A stretch of 64,000 nt of DNA from Ruficoccus sp. ZRK36. GTDB taxonomy: Bacteria; Verrucomicrobiota; Verrucomicrobiia; Opitutales; Cerasicoccaceae. The first letter of the stretch is position 1. Each line of letters begins with the position of its first letter. Below are positions 42,672-51,038 of the stretch, piece after piece. The notes under the pieces were generated by a model. That model had not been told where the DNA came from and did no database searches. It saw only the letters and a list, made by a program, of their open reading frames with translations. The position numbers and the translations under genes were made by a program. The stretch spans positions 1,379,501-1,443,500 of the forward strand of contig NZ_CP080649.1 in the NCBI RefSeq assembly GCF_019603315.1. The letters are read 5' to 3'.

Positions 42672-43590
42672 TCCGATCGCATTTATGGTGCCTGAGGGCG
42701 TCGAGCGCGAACGCGCCGACCGCATCCTGGCGGAAAATTTCCCCAACTTCAGCCGCTCGCGGTTGCAGAAGTCCTTCGATCGCGGTGAGGTCTTGCTGAA
42801 GGGCGAACCGATCAAAAAGAAGCATCCGCTGGAGGCCGGGGACGTGCTCAGCCTCGTGTTGCCCGAGCCTCCGCCCACCAGCGTCGAGCCGGTGGACCTC
42901 GGCATCGAGCTGCTCTATGACGACGAGCACATCGCCGTCGCCTTAAAGCCCTGCGGCGTCATCACCCACGGCGGGCCGGGTATCGAGGAGCCGACGCTTT
43001 GCCACGGCATGATGCACGCCTGTGGCGGTAAGCTTAGCCGCGCCTCCGGGGACTTGCGCCCGGGGATCGTTCACCGGCTGGACAAGGAGACGACCGGCGC
43101 GATTGTTTTCGCCAAGACCGACGAGGCGTTTTTCAAAATGGTTGAGGCTTTCTCGGGACGCGAAATCCGTAAGGAGTACCTCGCCATCGTCACACGCAAC
43201 CCGGCCCATGAATCGGGTACGATCAAGCTGCCCATCGACCGCCATCCCGGCAACCGTACGCGTATGGCCGTGGTTGAGGGGGGGCGTCCTGCGCATACGG
43301 ACTGGAAAGTCGAGGAGCACTTCGGGCATCACCATACCCTGATCCGCTGTTTCCTGCACACCGGGCGCACACATCAGATCCGCGTGCATCTGAGTCACAT
43401 GGGCCATCCGATCCTCGGGGATGCGACTTATGGTTATCAGCCCCGGCCCGGCGAAAAGGCTCCACCGCACTTTTTCCTGCACGCGCAGATCCTCGGCTTT
43501 GCACATCCGATCACCGGTGAGCCGCTCCTCTTTGAGGCCCCGCTGCCCGAGGCCTTCCAGGCGCAGCTCGAGCGCCTGCGCGGGATGTGA
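42664..43590 (+). CDS. RluA-family rRNA/tRNA pseudouridine synthase
   Basis: A 308-residue enzyme that turns uridine in RNA into pseudouridine. An S4-like N-terminal domain (ERADRILAENFPNFSRSRLQ) precedes the catalytic domain with HRLDKETTGAIVFAKT (Asp140), KEYLAIVTRNP and HTGRTHQIRVHLSHMGHPI. The RluA/C/D group is clear, the target site is not. The eight-base overlap with the deaminase gene suggests translational coupling. Confidence 0.9.
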   Translation: MPDPIAFMVPEGVERERADRILAENFPNFSRSRLQKSFDRGEVLLKGEPIKKKHPLEAGDVLSLVLPEPPPTSVEPVDLGIELLYDDEHIAVALKPCGVITHGGPGIEEPTLCHGMMHACGGKLSRASGDLRPGIVHRLDKETTGAIVFAKTDEAFFKMVEAFSGREIRKEYLAIVTRNPAHESGTIKLPIDRHPGNRTRMAVVEGGRPAHTDWKVEEHFGHHHTLIRCFLHTGRTHQIRVHLSHMGHPILGDATYGYQPRPGEKAPPHFFLHAQILGFAHPITGEPLLFEAPLPEAFQAQLERLRGM

Positions 43591-43711
43591 TTTTTTGCAG
43601 GGCTTGCGCAGCCCTGCACCCCGCGGTGCGTGACCGCACGGGACAATAAGAGGCGGAGCCCCACATTGCTGCTCGAGCCGGAGTCGGATCAAACACCGAG
43701 CGTTTGCTGCG
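43591..43711. repeat. Mosaic palindromic repeat block
   Basis: Starts six bases after the RluA stop with GCAGGGCTTGCGCAGCCCTGC, followed by GGTGCGTGACCGCACGGGAC (43625, identical to 40082) and a TTGCTGCTCGAGCCGGAG unit. It lies between convergent ends of RluA and the MoeZ-like gene. Confidence 0.7.
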
Positions 43712-44866
43712 CTAGTAGCGGGTCATGGAGGGGTCGATTTCCAAGGCCCAGGCGTCGATGCCACCGGCCATGCTGACGGCCTTGTCGAAGCCCACATCTC
43801 GCAGGTACTTGGCGGCGCGCAGGCTGCGGGCCCCGTGGTGGCAGTACACGATGATCTCCGCATCCTTGGGGAGGGCGGAGGCCTGAGCGGGAAGCTGTCC
43901 GAGGGGGATGTGCTGGGAGTCGGGAAGCTGGCAGATTTCGCGTTCGAAGCCCTCGCGCACATCGAGCAGGATGGGCGATTCGGTAGCGGCGCGGGTCTTG
44001 GTCGTTTGAACGTCGATTTCCATGATTGATTCCTCGGTCTGCGGTTCAGGTTCGGTCTCGCAGGAAAACTCATAGTTGTCCGGCTGCAAGTCCGTAATGT
44101 CCGGTGAATGACCGCAGAGCGGACAGTCCGGGTCTTTTTTCAAATTCAGGGTGGTGATTCGGGAGCTGAGCGCATCAATCATGAGCAGGCGGCCGCGCAG
44201 GCTCTCGCCGATACCGAGCAGGTATTTGATCGCCTCCATTGCCTGATAGCTGCCGACGATCCCGCACAGGGCCCCAAAGACCCCGGCCTGTTCGCAGTTC
44301 GGGACGGTGCCGGGCTCGGGCATCTGTGGGAACAGGCACCGGTAGCAGGGGCCCCCGGCGTTCGGATCAAAGACGGAGACCTGCCCCTCGAACTGGAAAA
44401 TGCTCCCGTAAACGAGCGGGCGTTTTGCAAAGAAGGCCGCGTCGTTGACCAGGTAGCGGGTGGGGAAGTTGTCCGACCCATCAATGACGAGGTCGTATTG
44501 CGAGATGAGGTCGACGGCGTTATCGAGTGTGATGCCTCCGGCGTGCAGTTCCAGCTTGCAGCCGCGGTTGATGGCGCGCAGCCGCTCGGCAGCGGAGTCG
44601 AGCTTGGGGCGACCGACGGCAGCCTGCGTATGCAGCACCTGGCGCTGGAGGTTGTGCTCCTCCACCTTATCGAAGTCGGCCAACCCGAGTGTACCGACAC
44701 CGCCAGCGGCCAGATAGAGCGAAACGGGGCTGCCAAGCCCGCCCATGCCGATGACCAGTACGCGTGCTTCGCGCAGTTTTGCCTGCCCCTCGACACCGAC
44801 CTGTGGCAGCCGGATATGACGGGAGTAGCGGGAGAGCTCCGCAGGAGAAAGTGACTCGTGGCCCAT
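43712..44866 (-). CDS. Adenylyltransferase/sulfurtransferase (MoeZ-like, ThiF plus rhodanese)
   Basis: A 384-residue protein with an N-terminal ThiF/MoeB/E1-like domain that activates the C-terminus of a small ubiquitin-like sulfur carrier and a C-terminal rhodanese domain that can supply sulfur. ATP binding is seen in VLVIGMGGLGSPVSLYLAAG; zinc cysteines in CYRCLF and CPLCGH; the rhodanese active-site Cys in EIIVYCHHGARSLRA. The order matches mycobacterial MoeZ. The acceptor (MoaD, ThiS or CysO-like) is not encoded here. Confidence 0.9.
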   Translation of the reverse strand: MGHESLSPAELSRYSRHIRLPQVGVEGQAKLREARVLVIGMGGLGSPVSLYLAAGGVGTLGLADFDKVEEHNLQRQVLHTQAAVGRPKLDSAAERLRAINRGCKLELHAGGITLDNAVDLISQYDLVIDGSDNFPTRYLVNDAAFFAKRPLVYGSIFQFEGQVSVFDPNAGGPCYRCLFPQMPEPGTVPNCEQAGVFGALCGIVGSYQAMEAIKYLLGIGESLRGRLLMIDALSSRITTLNLKKDPDCPLCGHSPDITDLQPDNYEFSCETEPEPQTEESIMEIDVQTTKTRAATESPILLDVREGFEREICQLPDSQHIPLGQLPAQASALPKDAEIIVYCHHGARSLRAAKYLRDVGFDKAVSMAGGIDAWALEIDPSMTRY

Positions 44867-44870
44867 CTGC

Positions 44871-45656
44871 CTATTGTTGCTCCTGGGCGGGCGCTGTCGA
44901 GGCCTTGTCGGCTGCTTTTAAAAATTCCGGCATCGCCGGATCGAGGATAAAGGTGCCCGCAGGTTGCCCCTGAAAGGTGAGGGAAGCCTGGAGGGGCTGT
45001 GGCTGATCGGCCACCGGCTTGTCTCCGCCATCTGGCCAGGTCCAGCCGTCCTCCAGTACGATTGCGCTCAGAGGAAGCTTTTCTGTGAAGGTGAGGCTCT
45101 TGCCGGGCTCAATTTGGGTGATGCGGTACTCCGTGCGCTGGCTTACGGGTGGAGTCGCGGCTGTTTCCTCGCGGGGCTGGACGATGCGACCGGGGTTTGA
45201 GGCGTAGCTGAGGTTTAGCTTAATGCCCGCGAGCTCGTAGGGGGATGCGTTTTCCACCTTACACTCGTAAACACACGTCCACGTATAGGTGATGAGGCCC
45301 TCCTCGCGCTGGGTTTTCAGGTCGGTGATTTTGCTTTCACCGGACAGCTTGAAGAGTTTTCCGTTGGCGAGTTTGTCAGCGATGCTCCACTCGCGCACGT
45401 AGTCCTGATCCGATAGGCTCAAGGCATCGATCGGAAGGGTGAAGGTCAGCTTGTCGGTACGCTCGAGGACGACTTGTCCATCACTGGCAGAGTGGATACG
45501 GGCATTGATTGAGTGCCCGTCCTTTAGCTCAAATGTGCGTAGCTGCTGCTCCTGCGCCCTGGCTGGCAGACTGCCCAGCAGGCACAAGGCGAGAAAAGCG
45601 GTGAAAGCTCTGGCGTACGAGATAAACAAAGGCGCGGTTACTTCGGTTTTACCCAC
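44871..45656 (-). CDS. Secreted SHD1-like protein, last of a three-gene operon
   Basis: A 261-residue protein with a likely signal peptide (AFTAFLALCLLGSLPARAQE) and an N-terminal SHD1-like domain: RTFELKDGHSINARIHSASD, VVLERTDKLTFTLPIDALSL, SDQDYVREW. The rest is a beta-rich domain (TYTWTCVYECKVENASPYEL) and a Glu/Gln tail. It is a paralogue of the upstream gene, sharing the SHD1 part and the general layout. The start overlaps the end of that gene by 19 bases. Its role is unknown; family members are envelope proteins of Planctomycetota and Verrucomicrobiota. Confidence 0.65.
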   Translation of the reverse strand: MGKTEVTAPLFISYARAFTAFLALCLLGSLPARAQEQQLRTFELKDGHSINARIHSASDGQVVLERTDKLTFTLPIDALSLSDQDYVREWSIADKLANGKLFKLSGESKITDLKTQREEGLITYTWTCVYECKVENASPYELAGIKLNLSYASNPGRIVQPREETAATPPVSQRTEYRITQIEPGKSLTFTEKLPLSAIVLEDGWTWPDGGDKPVADQPQPLQASLTFQGQPAGTFILDPAMPEFLKAADKASTAPAQEQQ

Positions 45657-46354
45657 TTGTATTTTTCTTTCAGGCTGGACGGATTCGACCAGTCCTCAAT
45701 GAGTTCACCCTGATAGTAGACGCGGATCCAGATACCTTCAAGCTTGTCCTCGCTTTCGTCTTTGCCGCCCCCGAGCCATGACCAGCCGCTTCTGAGATCA
45801 AAGGAACGCATTGAGACCTTGGCGCTGTCGCATTCAAAGTCGTTACGGGACTTCAGCATGGGGATCGTGAGTGAGCCAGTGGTTATCTCGGTATCTCCAT
45901 CTCTGCGGCTTTGGGCTGCCAAATCCATGTGGAAGGTCCAGAAATTATACTCGATCCTTACGTCGCGCAGGCTGATGTCGCTGTCGTTCTCGATCTTCAT
46001 CTTGTAGTAGCCGTCCCAGGTTTTCCACTTGGCAGATCCGTCGTCGTGTTTTTTCGAATTGGTCTGGGATGAACGGGCCTCCACGTGGAGCAGAGAGTCG
46101 CGCTCGTTGAGGGTATGGATCATCCACATGTGGATGTAGTCCTGGTCCTCCTGAGAGAAAATGGCCGGAGATACGGTAAAGGCGGCTCCGTCTTCGCGCT
46201 TGAGGCGGACTTTGTTACCGATGACGTTGATGAGCTCGGCTTTCATCGTACGCCCCTGAGTGTCGGTGAACTCATGGAACTCAGCTTGTAGTGCACTACT
46301 GGAGAGTAGGAAGACAAGGAGGGGGACGGTGGATATGGCGGATAGGATTTTCAT
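45638..46354 (-). CDS. Secreted SHD1-like protein
   Basis: A 238-residue protein with signal peptide (LLVFLLSSSALQAEF) and an SHD1-like start (FHEFTDTQGRTMKAELINVI, VRLKREDGAAFTVSPAIFSQ EDQDYIHMW). The second part is beta-rich with aromatic residues (KWKTWDGYYKMKIENDSDIS, DLRSGWSWLGGGKDE). The pair with the next gene suggests duplication and divergence. It is preceded by the C39-like peptidase gene 17 bases away, so the three are one operon. Confidence 0.65.
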   Translation of the reverse strand: MKILSAISTVPLLVFLLSSSALQAEFHEFTDTQGRTMKAELINVIGNKVRLKREDGAAFTVSPAIFSQEDQDYIHMWMIHTLNERDSLLHVEARSSQTNSKKHDDGSAKWKTWDGYYKMKIENDSDISLRDVRIEYNFWTFHMDLAAQSRRDGDTEITTGSLTIPMLKSRNDFECDSAKVSMRSFDLRSGWSWLGGGKDESEDKLEGIWIRVYYQGELIEDWSNPSSLKEKYKWVKPK

Positions 46355-46371
46355 GATAGTTGAGTTGGCGG

Positions 46372-47694
46372 TTACTCTTTTGGATCGAGGACAAACATGT
46401 AGCGATTGAGGGAAAGGTAGTCCGAGTAGGGCATCGTCTTAAAGGCGTGGTCAGGCCCCCACGAATCCGAATAAACAACGGTGCCCTCCTCCGGATGGAT
46501 GCCGATAATCAGCCGACAATGCCCGGGGATTAGCCAAATGATGGGGAGCCCCTTGTCGATGATTGAATGGATGACGACAATATCCTCCCGTTCGATTTCT
46601 TTCAGGCGGTAGGGAGTGGCTGATGATATACGCCGCATGGCCGAGACCATGTCTGGGAGGGAGGTGCCGTAGCGCTCCGTCTCCGCCAGGCTGGCTACGG
46701 CATGCATGTTCGTATGGTAGCCGTAGTAGTTGAGCACGCGTGTTAGCGTGGCTGCGACACAGTAGCCCTTGTCCCCCTGATTAACCATAGGGATACCCGA
46801 GATGTAGCGTTCGCCCTCTTGGGTGGTCCTGATGTTATCGGTGAAGATCAGGGTATCCTCCTCTTCGGCATTGCTGATGGCTACCAGCGGCGATAGCTCG
46901 AGAGTCAGGTACTCTCGGGGGTCGTAGCGGAGGTCGGCCCGGATATTGTTGGGCAGGTAAAAGGTTTCTGCACCGTCTCGCAGGGCTGTGATGCCTGAGC
47001 CTGAGGAGGAGTCTGCCGCCAGACTCGGGCGGGTCCCAAAGGCATTCTGGATTTTCTCCAGATGGTCTTTTAACTCTGGATAGGCGCGGCGGGGATCGAC
47101 GACGCTGTCGCGGTCGCCCTTGTTCCAGTAGTTGATGACGATACGTGGCTGGCCTGCCCGAGGCTGCTCCAGGCGCAGCTCCAGAGGCATCTGGTCCCAG
47201 GCGAAGCCGTCCCGGGTAGGGTCGGCGGAAGCCAGGGCACGGGGGTGCTCTGAGGTGCCGTCACGCAGGATGGCCTCGCGCTCTCCGAGTAGTCGTGATT
47301 TGAGCTCGGCCAATGGGACACTCCAGGGGTGGTCCGCTTCGAGCTGTTTACGTAGCAGGGGAAAGGCGGCGATGTCCTCGCGGACGTACTGGTAGGCGCG
47401 TGGCTTAACCTTGGACAGATCCGGGATCGCAATCAGGGCGCGAATGGGGGCCGCTCCGTAGCGAGGGTACTCGACCAGCCAGGTGCCACCGTTCCAGTCC
47501 ATTTCGATGACCTCTACCTTTACGTCCGTCTGGAAGTCTCCGAGGGCCTCACCGGTCTCGGGAGAGTAGGCTGGCGTGGGCTCGGTAAAGGTCCAGCTCT
47601 CCACCAGTGCCGAAGGGGCATAGCGTGCCTGTGCTGCCGCGAAGATCAGCGGCAGTCCCACGCACAGAGGCAGCAGGCGGACGGCAAAAGTCAC
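46372..47694 (-). CDS. Secreted C39-like papain-fold peptidase
   Basis: A 440-residue protein with signal peptide (LLPLCVGLPLIFAAAQARYA). The N-terminal half is unknown; from ~295 a C39-like cysteine peptidase domain appears: GIPMVNQGDKGYCVAATLTR with Gln and nucleophile Cys, LIPGHCRLIIGIHPEEGTV with His, and VVYSDSWGPDHAF with the Asp. The domain is usually used in peptide processing or self-cleaving secreted proteins; here the target could be the SHD1-like products of the operon, which is a guess. First gene of the operon. Confidence 0.7.
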   Translation of the reverse strand: MTFAVRLLPLCVGLPLIFAAAQARYAPSALVESWTFTEPTPAYSPETGEALGDFQTDVKVEVIEMDWNGGTWLVEYPRYGAAPIRALIAIPDLSKVKPRAYQYVREDIAAFPLLRKQLEADHPWSVPLAELKSRLLGEREAILRDGTSEHPRALASADPTRDGFAWDQMPLELRLEQPRAGQPRIVINYWNKGDRDSVVDPRRAYPELKDHLEKIQNAFGTRPSLAADSSSGSGITALRDGAETFYLPNNIRADLRYDPREYLTLELSPLVAISNAEEEDTLIFTDNIRTTQEGERYISGIPMVNQGDKGYCVAATLTRVLNYYGYHTNMHAVASLAETERYGTSLPDMVSAMRRISSATPYRLKEIEREDIVVIHSIIDKGLPIIWLIPGHCRLIIGIHPEEGTVVYSDSWGPDHAFKTMPYSDYLSLNRYMFVLDPKE

Positions 47695-47772
47695 AGTAGA
47701 TGGGGTGTTAAAATCGGGAGACGGTGAGATTCACTATTGAGTTTAGGCGCTAAAAATCAAACAGTTTCACCT

Positions 47773-48861
47773 ATGCCGGAAAAATACGTTGTCATTATGG
47801 CCGGTGGTCGCGGCGAGCGCTTTTGGCCGCAGAGCCGCCTTCGCAAGCCCAAGCACCTCCTGCCGATCGTCGGTGAAACCTCCATGCTCGGTCAGACGAT
47901 CGACCGTCTGGAGGGTCTGCTCCCCACTGAAAATATCTTTGTTATCACGAATGCCGAACAGCGCGATGCCGTGCTGGAGGTCTGCCCCGGTCTTTCCCCG
48001 GAAAATGTCGTGGGCGAGCCTGTCGGGCGTGATACCGCCCCGGCTGTTGGCCTGGCCGCCCTGCTGGTCAAGCGTCGTGACCCGGAGGGTGTCTTCGCGA
48101 TCCTGCCGGCCGACCACGTCATTCACGACAAGGACGGTTTCCAGCGTGCGATGCAGGCCGGCTTTGAGGCTGCCTCGGCCGAGCCGGTGCTCGTGACCGT
48201 CGGCATCCAGCCGACCTACCCGGCTACCGGCTACGGCTACATCCACAAGGGTGAGCAGTACGGCAGCTACGAAGACCTGCCGACCTATCGCGTGCAGCGC
48301 TTCGTTGAAAAGCCCGACCTCGAGACTGCGAAGAGCTACCTCGACAGCGGCGAGTATTTCTGGAACGCCGGGATGTTCATCTGGACGGTTCCCACCATGG
48401 CCGCCGCCTTTGACAAGCACGTGCCGGCGCTCGCTCAGGACTTTCTCGCCATGAGCAAAACACTGGACAGCGGCACCTCGCTGGAGGAGGCCATGGCGAG
48501 CTTTTACCCGAAGATGGAAAAAATCTCGGTGGACTTTGCCCTGATGGAAAAGGCGGACAACGTCGTCACGCTGCCCTCATGCTTTGACTGGGACGATGTG
48601 GGCGAGTGGCCCGCTATCGCTCGCCACCACGACCCGGACGCCGACGGTAACGTCCTCAAGGGCTCGGCCATGGTCGAGGCCGGGGCGAACAACATCATCG
48701 TCAGCCCCAAGGGGCACCTGACCGCCGTGGTCGGTGCGGACGACTTGATCGTGGTCCATACCGAGGACGCCACCCTGGTCTGCCCGAAGTCCCGCGCCCA
48801 GGAGATCAAGGCCCTCGTCAAACGCATCGGCGCCGACGAAGCCCTCAAGCATTTGACGTAA
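47773..48861 (+). CDS. Mannose-1-phosphate guanylyltransferase
   Basis: A 362-residue nucleotidyltransferase that makes GDP-mannose from GTP and mannose 1-phosphate. The opening VVIMAGGRGERFWPQSRLRK with GGRGERFWP and KPKHLLPI is the donor-binding signature; AILPADHVIHD and VEKPDLETAKSYL are also typical, and FWNAGMFIWTVPTMAAAFDK matches the family. It lacks the C-terminal isomerase part of ManC-like bifunctional enzymes. The ATG at 47773 was chosen over the frame's first codon at 47737. Confidence 0.92.
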   Translation: MPEKYVVIMAGGRGERFWPQSRLRKPKHLLPIVGETSMLGQTIDRLEGLLPTENIFVITNAEQRDAVLEVCPGLSPENVVGEPVGRDTAPAVGLAALLVKRRDPEGVFAILPADHVIHDKDGFQRAMQAGFEAASAEPVLVTVGIQPTYPATGYGYIHKGEQYGSYEDLPTYRVQRFVEKPDLETAKSYLDSGEYFWNAGMFIWTVPTMAAAFDKHVPALAQDFLAMSKTLDSGTSLEEAMASFYPKMEKISVDFALMEKADNVVTLPSCFDWDDVGEWPAIARHHDPDADGNVLKGSAMVEAGANNIIVSPKGHLTAVVGADDLIVVHTEDATLVCPKSRAQEIKALVKRIGADEALKHLT

Positions 48862-48880
48862 GCGGCGGCGTTGCCGCCGC
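48862..48880 (+). repeat. GC-rich hairpin after the guanylyltransferase gene
   Basis: GCGGCGGCGTTGCCGCCGC can form an 8-bp stem with a 3-base loop right at the stop codon. No T-run follows at once (TTTTT appears 30 bases later), so its role as terminator is uncertain. Confidence 0.4.
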
Positions 48881-48939
48881 TGCGGTTGGCCGGTTGCCGG
48901 TTTGCTGTTTTTCAGTTATCGGTAGAAACACTCCATCTG

Positions 48940-49485
48940 ATGAAGGCTCTTTTTTCGGTTCTGTTCCTGTGCGTCTTAAGTAACGTTGCTGCCTTCGGAA
49001 GCGACGACACGGAATATGCACAGCGAGTGGAGCGGATCTCCGATATCCGTTCACAGGTCGGCAAGTTTTGCGTTCCTCAGCGGTGCTATTTTTTTCATAG
49101 CACCTGTATCCGTGCCGAGCTAAAGCGTATTCTTGGTGATGACTTCGAGGAATATCTCCGGCATTTAGCCCATTCGGGATCGAGTATGCTTACGCTGGAG
49201 GGGGATACGGTTTCTGTTGATGTCTCTCAGCTCCATGTCGGTGGGTTTACCTCGTTGCTGTACTTCGACCTACAGAAAGAAACCATTGTCTTGTTTTGGA
49301 TGCGGGCCGGTGTGCTGGAGCAAGACCATGCTGTCTATGGTGATAAGCCCGTTCGGGCTGACATCCTGGATTCGATGGTGTCGAGCTTGAACAGTACGTG
49401 GGGGCATGTGGCCGAATTCTCGCGAGACGGGCAGGAAATTAGCATTATAAAAACGACAAAGAAAATCGACTGGTTAGCTGACTGA
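48940..49485 (+). CDS. Secreted hypothetical protein
   Basis: A 181-residue protein with a clear signal peptide (MKALFSVLFLCVLSNVAAFG). The mature part has two Cys in a Cx(4)-type stretch (CVPQRCYFFHSTC) that may form disulfides, a helix (RAELKRILGDDFEEYLRHLA) and beta strands (GFTSLLYFDLQKETIVLFWM). The frame extends upstream to 48871 through a hairpin, so the ATG at 48940 is preferred. No family was recognised. Confidence 0.6.
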   Translation: MKALFSVLFLCVLSNVAAFGSDDTEYAQRVERISDIRSQVGKFCVPQRCYFFHSTCIRAELKRILGDDFEEYLRHLAHSGSSMLTLEGDTVSVDVSQLHVGGFTSLLYFDLQKETIVLFWMRAGVLEQDHAVYGDKPVRADILDSMVSSLNSTWGHVAEFSRDGQEISIIKTTKKIDWLAD

Positions 49486-49504
49486 CTGCTACGGGAGGAA
49501 AATA

Positions 49505-49545
49505 AGCCTTGTCGCTCTGTGGCCTCCGTGTCACTGGGAGATCAA
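49505..49545. repeat. Relic of the dispersed CGGAGGCCACAGAG-type repeat
   Basis: CTCTGTGGCCTCCGTGTCAC reads in reverse as an accacggaggccacagag-like unit, related to the relic at 14389. It precedes ruvX. Confidence 0.35.
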
Positions 49546-49574
49546 CAACTGAACAACCGATAACCGATAATTCC

Positions 49575-50051
49575 ATGAACTATCTCGGCATTGATTACGG
49601 CGAGAAGCGGGTCGGCCTCAGCTATGGGGACGAGATCGGCGTGGCTGTGCCGATCCCGGCCGCGGTGGACTCCACCAAAAAGGCCCGTATGGCCCGTATC
49701 GGCGAGGAGATCAAGCGCCGCCGCATCGGCGCGCTGGTGGTTGGCTACCCGTACAACATGGACGGCTCAGTCGGCTTCAAAGCCAAGGAGGTGGACGCCT
49801 TTATCGCCGAGCTGGAGGAAAAGTTCGAGCTGCCTGTGTACCGCACGGACGAGCGCCTGACCTCGCAGCAGGTCGAGCGCGGCATGGCCGCCATGCCGGG
49901 GCGTAAGCGCCTCAGCCCGCAGGCCCAGCGCGCGGCCCGCGCCAGTGGCGAGGTGGACTCCCGCGCCGCCGCCCTCATCCTGCAGGACTACCTGGACAGC
50001 CAGGTCGTGGGGCAGGGGGACTTTCTGCCGGAGGAGGACTTCCCCGAGTGA
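49575..50051 (+). CDS. ruvX: Holliday junction resolvase-like protein RuvX
   Basis: A 158-residue RNase H-fold protein (YqgF/RuvX). GIDYGEKRVGLSYGD near the start has the first catalytic Asp, ALVVGYPYNMDGSVG and TDERLTSQQVERGM follow, and GEVDSRAAALILQDYLD provides the last Asp. The family is linked to 16S rRNA 5'-end maturation and possibly resolvase activity. The ATG at 49575 was preferred to the long frame at 49509. The stop overlaps the GTG start of truA by four bases. Confidence 0.9.
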   Translation: MNYLGIDYGEKRVGLSYGDEIGVAVPIPAAVDSTKKARMARIGEEIKRRRIGALVVGYPYNMDGSVGFKAKEVDAFIAELEEKFELPVYRTDERLTSQQVERGMAAMPGRKRLSPQAQRAARASGEVDSRAAALILQDYLDSQVVGQGDFLPEEDFPE

Positions 50052-50812
50052 GTGCCGCGTCCGCGCTGCGCAAGTTTAAGGCTGTCTGCGCCTACGACGG
50101 GACGGATCTCTACGGCTGGCAGAGTCAGGCCGGGGGGAACACCGTGCAGGACTTTATCGAGGCGCGCCTGGCGGTGATTTTTAAAGGCCCCGTACGCATC
50201 CACGGCAGCGGGCGGACGGACTCTGGGGTCCACTCGAAGGGGCAGGTCTTTCACTTTGAGGCGGAGTGGCCGCACCCGCCTGCCACGCTCCTGCGGGCCC
50301 TGCGTTGCGGTTTGCCCGCAGGCATCCAGGTCACGCGCCTGAGCCGCGCGAAGGCGGACTTTCACGCGCGCTTTTCGGCCACCGGTAAGCGTTACTGCTA
50401 CCGGCTCTACGAGGGCTTCGCGCCGCCGTGGGATAACCGCTACTGCTGGTCACTGGGTAACCGCCGACTCGACACCGCCGCCATGACTGAGGCCGCCCGA
50501 CACTTTATCGGACAGCAGGATTTCACAGCCTTCGGGGCCAACCGCGGGGACGGCTCGGCGGATAATCCGGTCAAGGACATGCGCTGGGTGGATGTCTCAC
50601 GACGCGGCCACAAGGTTACGCTGACCTTTGAGGCGAGCGGCTTTCTCTATAAGATGGCCCGTAGCATGACCGGCACGCTGGTCGAGGTCGGTCTGGGCAA
50701 GATAAGCCCCGACGAGCTGGCCACTATCCTCCATGGCCGTGTGCGCACCGAGCAGGTCGCGACCGCCCCGGCCAAGGGCCTGTGGATGGAGCGTGTGTTT
50801 TACGGCGCGTGA
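50048..50812 (+). CDS. truA: tRNA pseudouridine(38-40) synthase
   Basis: A 254-residue enzyme that modifies uridines 38, 39 and 40 of tRNA anticodon arms. GRTDSGVHSKGQVFHFE (catalytic Asp58) and AVCAYDGTDLYGWQSQ are signatures; KRYCYRLYEGFAPPWDNRYC is the second block. Translation starts at GTG within the ruvX stop (GTGA), so the two are coupled. Confidence 0.92.
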   Translation: MSAASALRKFKAVCAYDGTDLYGWQSQAGGNTVQDFIEARLAVIFKGPVRIHGSGRTDSGVHSKGQVFHFEAEWPHPPATLLRALRCGLPAGIQVTRLSRAKADFHARFSATGKRYCYRLYEGFAPPWDNRYCWSLGNRRLDTAAMTEAARHFIGQQDFTAFGANRGDGSADNPVKDMRWVDVSRRGHKVTLTFEASGFLYKMARSMTGTLVEVGLGKISPDELATILHGRVRTEQVATAPAKGLWMERVFYGA

Positions 50813-50908
50813 TCACAGCTGGACCTTTCCCTGCGGCTTTCACGAAAAGAGAGTGCGAGGTCACGCGAAGCGCCAAGCCGCCTCTGGTTTGAATCAGGTA
50901 TTTTTCTT

Positions 50909-50978
50909 TTAACCACGGATGACACCGATAGCTCGGATAAAGAAAAACATCTGTGCTATCGGTGTCATCCGTGGTTAA
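50909..50978. repeat. Long inverted repeat of the ACCACGGATGACAC type
   Basis: Two 23-base arms (50909-50931 and 50956-50978) are perfect reverse complements around a 24-base spacer; the arm starts TTAACCACGGATGACACCGA. The core is a well-known dispersed bacterial intergenic repeat. A GGTCACGCGAAGCGCCAAG-like relic lies at 50860-50878. It lies between truA and the convergent channel gene. Confidence 0.8.
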
Positions 50979-51038
50979 TGGGTAAATCAGAGCCTGCGGA
51001 CAGAAGTGTTCTATCTCGGCATCCCTCCCCCTGGAGCG

